Origin: Heterobilharzia americana
Lineage: Eukaryota > Platyhelminthes > Trematoda > Strigeidida > Schistosomatidae
Direction of reading: 5' to 3'
DNA: 64,000 nt
Assembly: GCA_944470555.2 (NCBI GenBank)
Contig: CALYCZ020000358.1
Coordinates: 1 to 64,000, forward strand
A model generated the notes under the pieces. The model had not been told where the DNA came from. It did not search any database and saw nothing but the letters and a program-made list of their open reading frames with translations. Below are positions 23,730 to 35,604 of this stretch, piece after piece. Made by a program: the position numbers and the translations under genes. The number at the start of each line of letters is the position of its first letter. Within the stretch, counting starts at the first letter, position 1.

Positions 23730-25270
23730 GTCTGATAGACTTGGGTGGCCGCATTAGATTACTGCGTATTGGACTCTAGATACTTGGTAGGCCAATAAGG
23801 AACGTGGTGTCGTTTACGTAGGGTACATTTAGAATCCCGCATATTTCAGGTTCATTGAGGTGGTGGTTCAAGGCTGGCCGAAACTGGGATATAGTCTTGC
23901 AGCGTCAGACATCGTGCAGAAGTCTGTTCCGAATGCTAGCGTAACCAGTTGTGAAAAATGAGGATTTGAGCTGTTTGGACGCATTTGGTGGTGTGACTAG
24001 GCAGTCTTGGTCCCTAAGATTGTAGAGTTTTTCAGCTAACTTTACTGCATCCACGTTAGTAGTCACTTCATGATGTAGGGCTTTATAGAAAATGTCGAGG
24101 TTCAACGTCATTCAACTCAACCACATAGGCTCTAACCGACTAGCATTACTTCTGGCTCCTTATGAATTACCGGGAGAAATAAGTCGGGCAAAGTGTCATT
24201 GAGTTTTCTCTATTTTCTGATTGTCACTGAAACGCAAGCAACTGAGATAGGACAGTATTCTGGTAATGGCAGTACACACATCTCTTATGGAATCAGTTTG
24301 GCTTCATTCGAGCAAAAATTCCGGTAGATGAAGCCGATGAGGCTGTCTGATTTGGAGCACTGTACCGTTGCGTGTTCTGCAAAGGAAAGGTCACTGGAGT
24401 ACCTTATTCCAAGGTAGTAAATACTATGTAGCTGTTGGAGTGCAATGTTTTTCAGTTGAAGATTAGTTGGCACGTAGTGTTCACTGGAGAGCATAAAGCC
24501 GGACTTCTGTGTATCCAGATGTTGCAACCATACGTCACACCATCTTCGTAGCTTGTCAATGTCATTTTGTATGGTGGTATTGATGCCGCTACACTGATAA
24601 GAGGGAAAGGTGTAGACTACTTTCAAGTCATCTGCGAAGAGGAAGGTCTTCCCTGATTGAAAGCAGGTGCATGTGTTGTTTGTATACATTATAAAGTGAA
24701 GGGGTCCTAGGAAGAAGCCTTGGATAATTCCACTAGTAATACTTCTGGGAAGGGGACAATGTGAGCCTGTTCTGACAACCTAATTGCTGTTCAACAAAAA
24801 TGAGTAAATCCAGTCATGCAACTTGCCACTCATTCCAGGTGAATTCAACTTATGAAGGGGTGGGGAGTGATGGACTCTGTCAAAGGCTTTGGTGAAGTCG
24901 ACGTAAAGCGAGACAACCACTTTTCCATCGTCTCTGCTGTTAACTGCGCGTTCGAAGAATTCTAGGTGACAAGTGACACAAGATTTCCGGACAGAAATCC
25001 ATGCTGCAGGGAGTTCATACTTTTGTGATCTGAAAAGCAGGAAAATATGACGCTTTTCACTAATTTCTCCGTTATACGCGAAAGGACGGATGCTATGTTG
25101 ATGGTAGTTTTGACGGTAATTTTCCGGGCTGAGTCTGGACCACAAAGGAGAACTTAAAAGGCTTCGATGTGACGATGTACGCGTGGTTGCGCAGGTCATG
25201 GCAACCGTTGTGTTCTGACCGGAGCTCACCACTGAATGTAGAGGTTGATCTGTGCACAACATTGACAAAA
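23730..25270 (-). mobile_element. CR1-like LINE reverse transcriptase, minus strand, decayed
   Basis: Minus-strand blocks: VSLYVDFTKAFDRVHHSPPL (motif A) within 25,268-24,780; TFLFADDLKVVYTFP (motif C, FADD) within 24,689-24,285, then LRRWCDVWLQHLDTQKSG and IYYLGIRYSSDLSF. The C-terminal YNLRDQDCLVTPPNASKQLK and GYASIRNRLLHDV are in 24,111-23,905, continuing with frameshifts to about 23,730. The order and the ADDLKVVY core match the RT at 11.5 kb, so both belong to one family. At least three frame breaks. The 5' part (endonuclease, ORF1) is absent. Confidence 0.85.
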
Positions 25271-25804
25271 AGCATGGGATTGAATTTGAGTTATCTCGCC
25301 TTATGTGATGCTGGATTTAGAGTAGTGCACTGAGACACGTAGCCCTGCTGGCACTCGTATCCAAGTAATCCATCCGCCGAAAAATTATCATTGGTCACCT
25401 TCTATTTTTAGGCTGTCGTTAATGCGTACACTACCCAAAACGGACGGGTACTATTACAGCAGTAACTTGACATCACTGAAACAGAGGCTAGGGATTGTGC
25501 ATCCCAATAGGATTCTCGATTTGCAATCAGTACCATCTTCTGACTTGTGAGGAAAACTACTTCTGCCATCTCAGAGAAATTAAACCGATAAAAAAGCTAA
25601 GATCCCAAAAGCATCACCATCAAAGTGTACAAATGTATTCAACAAGCGGATAGGCTAACCATTCCAACCAAGGAACCACGGTCACGAAGGCAAGGTACTT
25701 CAACCGCACAAGGCAGGTAACACCGGGATCAGGCCAGATGCTTTTCCTCAAAGTATGCAGGACAAAGCAGCAGCCTCTTCGATGGATGTCTGGCATCTCA
25801 CTGA
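25271..25804. other. No gene identified; left flank of gypsy element 2
   Basis: No motif on either strand. A 79-codon minus-strand frame (25,859-25,620) crosses into the LTR and is not supported as a gene. Confidence 0.35.
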
Positions 25805-26046
25805 TGTGCCGAGCTCTGAAATCTGACTCCAAATTTATATACATGCCCAGATACACCATCGCCCGTTTATTGTTCCCGACACTGCTGATCCACCTGCGTC
25901 AAACATTGCAAACATCAGGGGTTAACGGAAAGTATATATCAGGATATTGCGTTGGTCCACTGGCAGACAAAAGATTTTTTATCAGTACAGCTAAACGAAA
26001 TGTTCACTTACGAGTTGTTAAATATATCAACACGATACTGTGGAAT
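25805..26046 (-). repeat. Gypsy element 2, 3' LTR
   Basis: Matches 30,417-30,658 (GAGCTCTGAAATCTGACTCC onward) with roughly eight or nine differences by eye. On the minus strand it ends in ...GGCACA. A purine run (GGAAAGGGA) lies directly upstream on the minus strand at about 26,049-26,057, where a polypurine tract belongs. Confidence 0.8.
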
Positions 26047-26386
26047 AGGTCCCTTTCCAGAATACAGATATAAGAACGATTATCTGTGTTCGACATAGAA
26101 TGTTACCTGATAAAGGTAAATTCATTTTGAAGATATTTAGAGCATAGAAGTAATGTTAGGAAGAAAACTGATTGGAAGCGTGCTTGTATAGTAATGAAGC
26201 GCATGATAATCGAAACACTGAAATAAATTTACCGAAGTGGTAACATATCCGTAGATAAAAACGGCCAAAATCGTAATGCCCGGAACGTCGTTAGGAACGA
26301 AGGATTGGGAAGTTCGTGGTACCGGACGAAAACGTCTGGCAAAATAGTGTGATCATGTTTTCAACAAGGCAGTGAGCAAAAAGCGG

Positions 26387-26734
26387 TTATAATGTTACTA
26401 GGGAATTGGTTTCATCAAAAGTGACTTGTCCGAAGGTAACGTTGTGTCCAACGGACTCTTCTTCGGACCCCGTGGTTCTGCTGCCGTCGCTAGTTGCGAG
26501 CGGTTCCGATTCCGTTGTTTCCGCTTCGACGGTGTCCTTCGGTGTTTCCAGTTGCTTCACTGTGGGCTCAAACTTGATGTCCGTGACATCTGGTTCCTCA
26601 AACGCTGGCTTCATTCTGTCAGTGCTGACCGTTTCCTGTCTGCCTGGGCGTTCAGCCGTGACAACTTTGTCTGATTTATTAATCACACGGAGGCTGTAAG
26701 GGCTTTCGTAAGCCGTCATGTCGGATAAAAGCAT
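26387..26734 (-). pseudogene. Gypsy element 2 integrase C-terminus and tail
   Basis: The 115-codon frame starts with YESPYSLRVINKSDKVVTAE and continues VSTDRMKPAF, the GPY/F-like end of a gypsy integrase. A Glu/Thr/Ser-rich tail follows, reaching GHNVTFGQVTF. Element 1 has the same arrangement at 5,659-5,931. Confidence 0.8.
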
Positions 26735-27703
26735 TAGTGCAGTTTGAGGCGCAATGAGTTACGTACACTTGGTCGTCTCGATATAGTGGGAGCCGAGGTC
26801 ATAGTGTGCTCAAGTGTCGCTTTAGCTGTTGCGCATAGCTAGTCAGGTCCGGTGGAAAGTCTGTTGCTGGGCTAAAATACCCTCTAGGCGGTCTTTAAGT
26901 AGTTCCATAAACTAACCATCAACACAACACCCAATGTCCTGCTTGACACTCAAACGCATACCAAGGAGTACTAGTGGCAATTCGTCTCTTCAATCGTCAT
27001 CAGCCTTTAACACCATCAGTGCTGCCTTTAGTTGTCGATGGAACCTTTTGACAATACCGTTGGATGCAGGATGGTACGCAGTGGTTCTAGTGCGCTCGAT
27101 CCTGAGAAGTTCGGCGAATCATTGGAATAGACCACAGTCGAACTGTGCACCTCTATCTGTGGTGATGGCACTTGGGACGCCAAAGTTAGTAACCTATTTT
27201 TGGACGATATTTCTCGCTACTCTTTCGGCAGACATATCCTGCAGAGGAATTGTCACTGGCCATCTCGTGAATCTGTCTACACATGTTAAAATGTAGCTGA
27301 AACCATTAGATGAGGGTAGTGGTCCAACGATGTCAACGTGTATATGGTCAGATCCGCCATCAGGTGCCGGAAATCTTCCGGTAGGTTAAAGAATGTGTCC
27401 ATGAGCTTTTGATCGCTGGCACGCTAAACAAGCTCCTGGCCACTGTCGAAGATCTTGATTCGTATTTGGCCAGACCTATCGGTCAGTAACTAACTTCAAC
27501 TTGGCTCGAATACACAGATGTGAAATGCCATGCATCTTAGAGAAGACTAATCGTCTGATTGACAAAAACACAAACAGACGTGGTTTCCTCTTGGATTCAT
27601 CACAGGTGATGGATACAGAGTCACCAAGCACCACTTCTACAAGACATAATGAGGTGTTCACATTCCCTTTCAAGTGTTTTAAGTCCTCGCCCGTCGCCCT
27701 CAA
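26735..27703 (-). pseudogene. Gypsy element 2 integrase
   Basis: The HHCC finger is readable as MHGISHLCIRAKLKLVTDR then PGACLACQRSK. The core has HVDIVGPLPSSNGF, FTRWP, AITTDRGAQFDCGLF and TTAYHPASNGIVKRFHRQLK. The position of the catalytic Glu (normally ERFHR) is Lys here (KRFHR, codon AAA near 27,043), so the D-D-E triad is broken even apart from the stops at about 27,200 and 27,130. Confidence 0.82.
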
Positions 27704-28306
27704 CTGCTATTTCTACTAGGTCAATGTCGTCACGTCCCAAGACGTTGACCTTGCCTTTGACATGCCTTATATCTGAACTGGATCGTTAAATAAATTCTAA
27801 ATGTCAACTTTCCTGCAGCGAGTAATTTTCACGCTTTGCATCATTTGCCTTTGTGAGTGGTTTATGGCTGGTGAATACTAAAAATGTACACCCCTCAAGC
27901 ATATCTGAAATGCTTGATAGCTAAGTAAACCACCAGTAACTCTCTGCCGAATATACTGCATCGCGATTGAGAAGCTCAGAGCCGCTTCACGAAGAAAGAT
28001 AATGGTTCCCGCTGACAGTGGACAAATCGTTGTGGCACTGCGCCTGCGGCAACATTTGAAGCACCCCAATGATCGCTAGTGGCGCTTTTGAATCACGACG
28101 AGACAGATCTCCAGAGCCTAGAACCAGTTTCAGTTTGAAAAAAGCATCACGGACGCTTGGGTCATGTGAAGCACTTTAACCAATCCTTGTAACAAATCTG
28201 TCAGTGGTTGGGCGACTTCAGCATATCTAGGTATGAAACGTCGATAGAAGTTTACTATTCCGAGGCTTTCAAAACGAGTCTGGAACAGGATATTCTCGAA
28301 CTGCAT
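27704..28306 (-). pseudogene. Gypsy element 2 RNase H and connection region, strongly decayed
   Basis: Little is readable beyond a stretch resembling the end of RNase H (HVKGKVNVLGRDDIDLVEIA at about 27,710-27,770), which leads into the integrase finger. The assignment rests mainly on its position between RT and integrase. Confidence 0.5.
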
Positions 28307-29106
28307 CTACTTCTCGCGGAACCGGTTTAACACCGTTGGCATTAACAATGTGACCCAAAAACTGTGAGGATTCTTTGCCAAATTCGCACTCCTGTGGATT
28401 GATTGCTGTACCACATTCACGCAGTTGTTCGAAAGCGTCCCCAGATGTTGCGGGCGTTCTGTTTCAGATGCGCCACCGACTACTAAGTCATCTATGTATG
28501 CACTGACGAAAGGTAAGCCATGAAGAAACTGCTCTGCAAATCTTTGGAGTGTTTGAGTAGCATTTGTCAAACCAAACGGCATACGAATAAATTCGAGTGA
28601 TCCGGAAGGGGTATTGATGGTCTCCTTAGGAACATCATTGGGTTTCACAGGAGTGTGGTAGTAAGCTTGCACGAGGTCAGTCTTGGAGAAATATTTGCCT
28701 TTGTCATAGGGTTCATAAACTCATGTATGTGAGGAACTGGATACTTACCAGGGACAGTGTGCTCGATAGTCACCTCAAGGTCATATTTCACCTGATTCTT
28801 TTTTAGGTACCATGTCCGCTCCCAGAGGGGCGTATAACTCCCAGCTTCAGAAGTCCATCAACTTCCTGCTTTGCCATCTGTGGCTCTTTAGGGTTTAAAT
28901 ATCGGGGTTTTGATGTGGCTAGGACTTTGTTTAATCCGTTTGTGTGAGCTCGGGAAATTCCAGTAGACGGATGTCGTACTTGAAAGTGCTGTTTATTGGG
29001 GTCACGACTACGTTTGTTGTTTCCGTCTCCGTGACGATACCCGCGATAGAAAATTGACCGTTACAGCTGTAACGGTGACTAACTAGCCCATGGCGACCAA
29101 AGTCGA
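28307..29106 (-). pseudogene. Gypsy element 2 reverse transcriptase with YIDD box
   Basis: The 121-codon frame 28,672-28,307 carries LEFIRMPFGLTNATQTLQRF and GLPFVSAYIDDLVVGG, i.e. the palm motifs and intact active-site YIDD. Upstream to 29,106 the fingers region can be followed in broken frames (FSKTDLVQAYYHTPV at the junction). The frame ends at a frameshift past the palm. Confidence 0.85.
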
Positions 29107-29418
29107 CTAATAGTTCGTAGTGTTGTAGGAAATCGTGTCGATGATAGGCGATGATATGTCAGCGACGACAAATTCCCACTGGAATGGCGCATGAAAACCA
29201 ATGTCTGTGGTCGAAATTCTGGTTCCATATGTGGTAGTAGAAGCACTGTTTCTCGCTTGTAGTACTAAAGTTGGGTTGGGATTGTTTTTTTCTGCAGATG
29301 TGTGTGGGATCATGCTTACTTCTGATCCAGTGTCAACCAGAGACTGCGCTCCGGTCTCCCAGTCCGTCGTCCGAAACAAATGACTGTGTTCTTGCACGCC
29401 GGCGACAGCAGTCGTCAC
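29107..29418 (-). pseudogene. Gypsy element 2 aspartic protease
   Basis: A 103-codon frame with the active-site SLVDTGSEVSMIP at residues about 31-43 and a second block VVADISSPIIDTIS resembling the flap/C-terminal hydrophobic motif. Size and position before RT fit a gypsy protease. It overlaps the end of the gag frame by about 85 bases, suggesting frameshifting or decay. Confidence 0.82.
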
Positions 29419-30215
29419 TGATCGCCGGCTTCTCCGTTTCCCGATGAAAAGGTTTTAAAATCGCATGGTAACAAACAACGACGTGCTTTATGGCCAAACT
29501 TATTGTGATGCTACGCAGTTCTACTCGTGGTTTTATCACGGCTGCGGGATCTACTCCCATGGGACTTCGGTGTAACTGCAAAGCAGTCAGCTGTCCTGCA
29601 AGTATGTCTGTCTTCTTCTCCAAAGCAGCCACACGGTCACTTTGATTTGGCTCGGCAATACTTTCAACCTGCTCAGGCATTCTGTCGTACATACGGTCAG
29701 TGATATCAGCCAACATGTCAATGTCAGTGCCTGCATCTCCAACAGCTAATATGGTGCTGAATACATGAGGGAAGTCTGATTAGCCAAAGCAGGTAGGGTA
29801 GGCGGTTGTGTAAGTTCCTGTCTTTCAGAATTTGCTTATGTCGCTTAAGTTGTGAAGGTGTTCTGTCACCAAGTATAAGCTAGTTAGTAGTTGACCGCCG
29901 GCTTTCTGACCAGATAACGAAGTAGCTTTCATCACTTCTTACTTTAAAACATCATAAAATGTGTCTGGGTGGGACTTCAATAGCGTCTCCCTTACTTGTT
30001 CAGCCACTTCTTTCGGTAAAACAGAACTTGTGTACCGGAACTTTGTGTTTTGTGAAGTTATATCAGTGGTCATGAAGAACTGTCCTAGACGGACAAACTA
30101 CGTTTGCGGGTCATTAAACTTAAAAGAAGACATAGGAAGACGAATAGCACCCGTGGACCCTACATTGGCAAAGTCTTGATCATGAGAGTTTAAAGACATC
30201 AGTAGCGGCACAGCA
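29333..30215 (-). pseudogene. Gypsy element 2 gag
   Basis: On the minus strand 30,215-29,720 reads FKFNDPQT-stop-FVRLGQFFMTTDIT, then KFRYTSSVLPKEVAEQVRET, typical of the N-terminal half of CsRn1-like Gag (the stop replaces the usual Trp). The frame 29,716-29,333 continues with MLADITDRMYDRMPEQVES and a coiled segment (VAALEKKTDILAGQLTALQL). A zinc finger was not seen with confidence. Confidence 0.75.
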
Positions 30216-30387
30216 AAAGTACGGTGCTAAGAACTTAAGATAACAAGAGTAGGAAAAACACAATGAACACGTATGTTTATGCCTGCCACAAAGCAGCCGG
30301 AGATATTCCCATCGTATATATCCGTATTTTGTTCAGTTGTCGGTGGCTGTGGTTGCAGTACTCAACTGAAAACAACAATAAGTTGCG

Positions 30388-30413
30388 AGAGTTTAATCAC
30401 GTTGGGCTAATCG
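30388..30413 (-). promoter_or_regulatory. Degenerate tRNA-Trp-type primer binding site of gypsy element 2
   Basis: The minus strand reads CCGATTAGCCCAACGTGATTAAA next to the 5' LTR. Aligned to the element 1 site, about 13 of 18 positions match, including AGCCC and ACGTGAT. Confidence 0.55.
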
Positions 30414-30416
30414 GTT

Positions 30417-30658
30417 TGTCGAGCTCTGAAATCTGACTCCAAATTTATATACATGCCCAGATACACCATCGCCCGTTTATTATTCCCGACACTGCTGATC
30501 CACCTGCGCCAAACATTGCAAACATCAGGGGTTAACGGAAGTGTATATCAGGATATTGCGTTGGTCCACAGGCAGACAAAAGATTTTTTATCAGTACAGC
30601 TAAACAAAATGTTCACTTACGAGTTGTTAAATATATCAACACAATTCTGTGAAATAAA
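30417..30658 (-). repeat. Gypsy element 2, 5' LTR
   Basis: Direct repeat of 25,805-26,046. It ends at the PBS side with ...GAGCTCGACA on the minus strand. The upstream boundary is set where homology with the other LTR is lost. Confidence 0.8.
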
Positions 30659-32079
30659 ATGATACACATTTTTACGTGGTTCTACTCATAATTTCCGCTG
30701 TTCTCCTAACCCCTGTATGTACTGACCGTCACCACCTAACTATGGTTCCACTCTATTTATACATATTTATATCTACATTAGAAATCAACCAATTTCGTGC
30801 CTTAACCAGTGGCAAACAAGGATAACAAACTACATGGCAAATAACTGCATCACAGACATTTAAGTAAATGGGGAAGATTCCTTGTTTACGGAGAAATACA
30901 AATTAGTTAGGGAACTTAGCTTCAAGAATGAGAAACTACCAGTTTCCTCCCCCTGATGAGCGACTATAGAGGCTAGAGCATTTTCCTCTCCCTTATTTTA
31001 GGAGTTAAAGTGATCTAATGTCTGCATCGGCTGTCATGGATTATAATCTTGGCTTCGACCGATCTGGTCTCCTTAATTCACGTGGAACCAATCACCTAAG
31101 AAGGCCCGCGGAAACAGGCCAAAATCCAGGAGCGAATTGCCTTCCAGTTTGTTGTCACTGCATGCTTGAACTTCTTCTTACACTGCCAATCGTCTATCTT
31201 CTTTATTATGAAGATTCCGCGTCCAGCTTCGCTATCCTACATAGGCTGTTATCCGAGACTGTCTTCCGGCTGTCATGTCATGCGGATAACCATATTATGC
31301 ACCATCGGCCACTGCCGTCAATTCATATCTGGGATCAGTACCACAAGCTCAAAAACCGAACATTTCTGCCTCGTGAAACGATGTTGTATGGAACTTCTGG
31401 ATTTGGGGACTTTTACGGAGGTGAAGAATAAAGCAGATATTTAAAGCTGTGAATTTCACCTCAGCCCCATCGGACGTTTTTGCCGGCTTCCGTTGTCCAC
31501 CCCTGTGTTAGTTCGTATAACGTTGATGCTACTGCAAAGTTTATTTCGTCTATTACTTTACTGATGTTCTGCTTGGAATGATCGCTTCAGTGGTTGAATC
31601 TCACGAACATACAAGTGCAGTCAAGAGATTTAAGCCAAACTCCTGATAGCCGACCAGCGGGCCTACATCTCTGGCTCACTGCAAGCGAATTTTGAAGGGC
31701 ATTCGTGGGGCCATGATATTTGAAACATCCATTGAGACAAGTTGGATCGAAAACGACACATTCTTACCGCTAACTTCTATGGCAGAGATTGATAACGGCA
31801 TGGTAGTTTATTCTCCACGTATGTGAAGTGAAAATAAACTGCTAGCTATGAAAACTTGAATACATGTAGATGTCTAATTTAGTTCTTTGCAGAAGAATTC
31901 ATCAAAAGAATTATGTTTTCTTGCAATTACTTGGCTCCATAATGTGTGACACTACAATACCTGAAAGATGTTTGCTTGCAGGCGTGCGGTATGCGTACAG
32001 CTGAATACCATGTTAGACCAGATAAGATATCGAACGATACTTCTTGCCTGGTTTTGTTGAAGTTTAATTACGCATTGGG
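30659..32079. other. No gene identified; one unexplained 137-codon frame
   Basis: The plus-strand frame 31,018-31,431 is the longest here but has no recognisable domain and unremarkable composition. An overlapping frame of 92 codons suggests chance. No terminal repeats were noticed. Confidence 0.35.
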
Positions 32080-32970
32080 TGCGTGTGTATTGACAAGGCA
32101 GATGATTTAGCACAGAATTGGCAGGGTTTGCTAGGCCTGGAGGACGTCATCTCCGGCGTATCACAAGGAGTGATTATGTGTGGGCTCATCCTTCTTCCCT
32201 TTATGAGCCTGTCCTGTCTGTCGACAGATTCAAGAAGGGGTTAAGTAGCTATGCAAAGAAGCACGGCTTGAGTTCGTTCAAAGAAACTGGTGGCTAGAAA
32301 CCATTCAGGCTGATCTGTAGTATTTCGCCAGCCAGACCAGACGTTTACGTGACGTTTTTATGCAAGAGATCACAACTTGTGATCCCAACGGGGTGGTTTC
32401 CAGTGAAAACTTTGTGGGCACCGCAGTTGAGTGGCTGAAAAACGACAGAACTATGAGAAATGTCAACGCGGACTGTTCGGCTCGTAAATCAGTAGCAGAT
32501 TAATCATCCTGTTTGCCTTCATCCAGATAGGATGCAGACCAAATCAATACAGCCAACTAATTCCGCACAACCCAACAAGGCGAAGCCTATAAAGAATCTC
32601 CTGCAACGCCGCTGACATCGTGAAATTGAGCTAACGTTTTACATGTTTGTTGAACATCTCCAGAAACCATCACCCACCAATAACACTACTGTTTCCATTC
32701 CTATCATCAGTCAAATAGTCTTTCCTGCTCCTTCAGTTCCCCCCGACTCCCTCTAACTCTCTGATTTCACCATGTTTATTAAGGTTTCCTTTATCGCTGT
32801 TATCTCCCAAGAATCTACCTAGGTTTCTCCATTACTTTCGTTTCGCTTCTGTGGAACTTGTTTCTCCTCACTTCTTCCCAGTCATTTTTGCTGTACATCT
32901 CTTGATCTTTTCTATCTTCTTCCTACAACTAGCCCAAGCAACTCTCCGGTGATATGAGATCTGAGAGACC
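32080..32970 (+). mobile_element. Decayed CR1-like LINE: RT motif B, RT end and pyrimidine-rich 3' UTR
   Basis: About 32,130-32,205 reads LEDVISGVSQGVIMCGLILLP, resembling motif B of CR1 RT (compare SSSGVSQGVIMGPLP at about 14 kb). It jumps to VDRFKKGLSSYAKK at about 32,217-32,262, resembling the RT C-terminus, so the YADD part is missing. The pyrimidine-rich stretch 32,640-32,960 resembles the 3' UTR at 8.6-9.2 kb (minus). Confidence 0.5.
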
Positions 32971-35604
32971 CATGTGCAACGTAGTCCTTGGGTGGATCTG
33001 ACGAATTAAAATATACCAGAAACCTATTGCTGCTCCGTAAGACTTTAAGGAGAACTGGAAGAAGTCAAATGGTTTACATTAGCTCATGGAAGGATATTGG
33101 GCATTGTAAGCGCGTTTGACATATGTTTGCGTTACCGCAATGCTTAGGCCATTAGGTGGATGGGTTTGACATCCACTGATACAGTGAGTTTAGTTGACGT
33201 ATTTAAAGTAAGCTGTCTCAAACAAAGTTTTGTGTGTAGAATTTTAGGTTTCACTGAGGAATTGAATGTTCGTACTATCACTGATACATTTTAATACGTT
33301 TAAACGATAATACATTTTCTATCAAGTTTTTTATATGACTTCCATAAGGCACTACTATGAGATCACTTGTTTGTGAAACCATTACCATTTAGATTATCAT
33401 AACCCAAGGTAATTCACTCATTTTTGCATGGTGGTTGTCATGTTGATGGAATCTAAACTAACTTTGGATGCCTACCAGTGAAAATTTGTCTCTCACATCT
33501 AAAGTTATTCGTAGCTGTGTATCAGTGGTAGTTGCATTCCAATTACGTGACGTTGAAATAAATGAGTTACATATCAGTCATTTACACGAGTCTGGCAGTG
33601 TTTAGAAAGTTAGGCTAATTTGGTGTAATCCTGTCGTAGCAGTAAAACATCTCTTGGCTTAAGTAGAGATAAATTAGTTCTGGTGAGAAGTGACCACAGT
33701 AGACAAGGCAAAATGAGTCGATAGACTTGTTATTTGTACTGCATGGCATATAACAAAGAGTTTGGGGTTGCTCACTATTTTGTATGAGCAGGAAGCAAAA
33801 TGGCAACTATTTTGTCACAAAGTTCCTGGTACTTCAGTTCATAATAACGCACTTTAAACAAAAGCTTATTACAAACAATAGAATAACACTAAAGACTTAT
33901 AGGTTGTCAGTTTTATTTAGGAAGTCTACATGGAGATATGTAGTGTTTGCACAATGAAAAAGTAACACAACGTATCGTAAAATTTCCAATGATTTCTAGT
34001 TGCTTTTATCAGGGAACGTTGTAGATGTAATCAGGTGAATATCAGTAAATTTTCCACACATTTCGCTGCTGATAGGTTCAAAATAAAAATTGGCTAGATA
34101 AAGTTTAGAATCTTCTCAGTTGTAAATTAGATTAGCTTATCATTTTCGAAGAATATAACTTCTTTCTCCCCTTTTTTCTTAATGTGAATATCATCAGTTC
34201 ATGATATTACTAGTTTGCCACTTACATGTTCCCAAATTCCACATACCTTTTGATTAGCAACGAATATTGACTGCTGATTTATATAACTGCTGATTAGACC
34301 TAGTCGAAGACGTCCTGGTATCCATTAAGTAGCAGATATCTTCTGAAACGTGTTACAAGAAGTTTATCCTGTCACCTTAAATGTACTGGATGAGATCCTG
34401 GGGCTTTTCTTATCTGCTAAGACGCAGTTGTATGAAGTAAAAATATGACACGTAACCAAATAATCAAATGCAGGTTTATGCATTAGTGAGTCATATCTTT
34501 CGCATGATAGTTGATCATTCTAAACGACTGACTGAATGTCGATAGGTGGAGTGTAGTTTGAACATGTGATTGCTGGTCGAAATCCAGCTGCTTCATTCAA
34601 TGATCCACAACTCTACTAGTAAAGAAAACATATCTGTACTTAAACTATATGATATAATATTCTGTTCACTCTCATTTGAAGTTCATGTTTTTTCAGAGTT
34701 CTGTTTTTCAATGAATACTCTTCAGTTTTGCTATATGTGTCATTACATCAACTATGGGAAATTCATGAATATGTAAAGCAAAGTTTTTGGGACGTTATTT
34801 CTGGCCTTTACGCATCTTCACTTCATTCAGTTGTTTATATGGTTGTACATTCCTTTAGACTAGATAGATAAATCAATCCTTAGGTAAAATATGGGTGTGT
34901 TTAGATGAGATATTGTTTGGCGACGAGATATCGGAAATTTGCTGTGCCTAACGAAGTGTGAATTTATGATACACATTTTCGAGTCATTTGGTTAGTTGGA
35001 ACGTAGAAACTACGGATATAACATAGGGGGTAAAAATTCAACTTCTGTATAGTTGCAAATAGTTAGATTTTTAATAATGATAACTAAATTTTTCCAAAAA
35101 CAGAAATGATTCAAAGCTGCCGTAAACCAGTTGTGGAAGTTACTGAAACGGATGAGTTGTACAGTCAAGATGCTCTACCACAGGTTACTAAGCACACGGT
35201 TGAAGCATAGTTAATAAAGCACTACTCTGAGTTGGAATACAAAGTGTTCTTGGTTAAAACTTTTTCTGCAATGGTAGATAAATAAACTGCAATATGTAGC
35301 ATGATTATTTAGGTATTGGTTTCAAAAAATCTGAAAACGTAGTATTAATGGTCAAGGATCCTTAGGAACTTATGCGTTCACTTGGAATCCTCTATATGCA
35401 TCTAAACAATGTGTTAAGGTTTATGATAATTTCCAAGTCCAGATTTTGGGAGTTTGCAACAAACTAATGTAGATGCTGGTACAGCTGACAACACTGCAGA
35501 GTTGCGGCCTACTGATCTAAGTAATCTGCTTATTGTCACTACACCAATCGTTCTAATCTGCTTTTATCTACTGAACTTTGGATTGAAATCGATTATAATG
35601 GTGC
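32971..35604. other. No gene identified (2.6 kb, AT-rich)
   Basis: No frame longer than about 70 codons and no motif on either strand. No SINE head, LTR or LINE block was recognised. Confidence 0.4.

Larger units (their letters stand above)
25805..30658 (-). mobile_element. Ty3/gypsy LTR retrotransposon, CsRn1-like (element 2)
   Basis: Flanking direct repeats (25,805-26,046 and 30,417-30,658, about 240 bases) enclose minus-strand gag, protease, RT with YIDD, RNase H and integrase, followed by a GPY/F-like C-terminus. The primer-site region resembles tRNA-Trp, as in element 1. Frames carry many stops, so this copy is older and more decayed than element 1, but it has kept the parts of RT that element 1 lost. 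It is a different subfamily: the protease and integrase C-terminus are clearly divergent from element 1. Confidence 0.87.

Noticed and set aside
26406..26699. 97-codon plus-strand frame
   Set aside because: Antisense shadow of the gypsy element 2 integrase C-terminus.
31018..31431. 137-codon plus-strand frame as a gene
   Set aside because: No domain, signal peptide or splice context recognised, and another 92-codon frame overlaps it. It may still be a decayed element.
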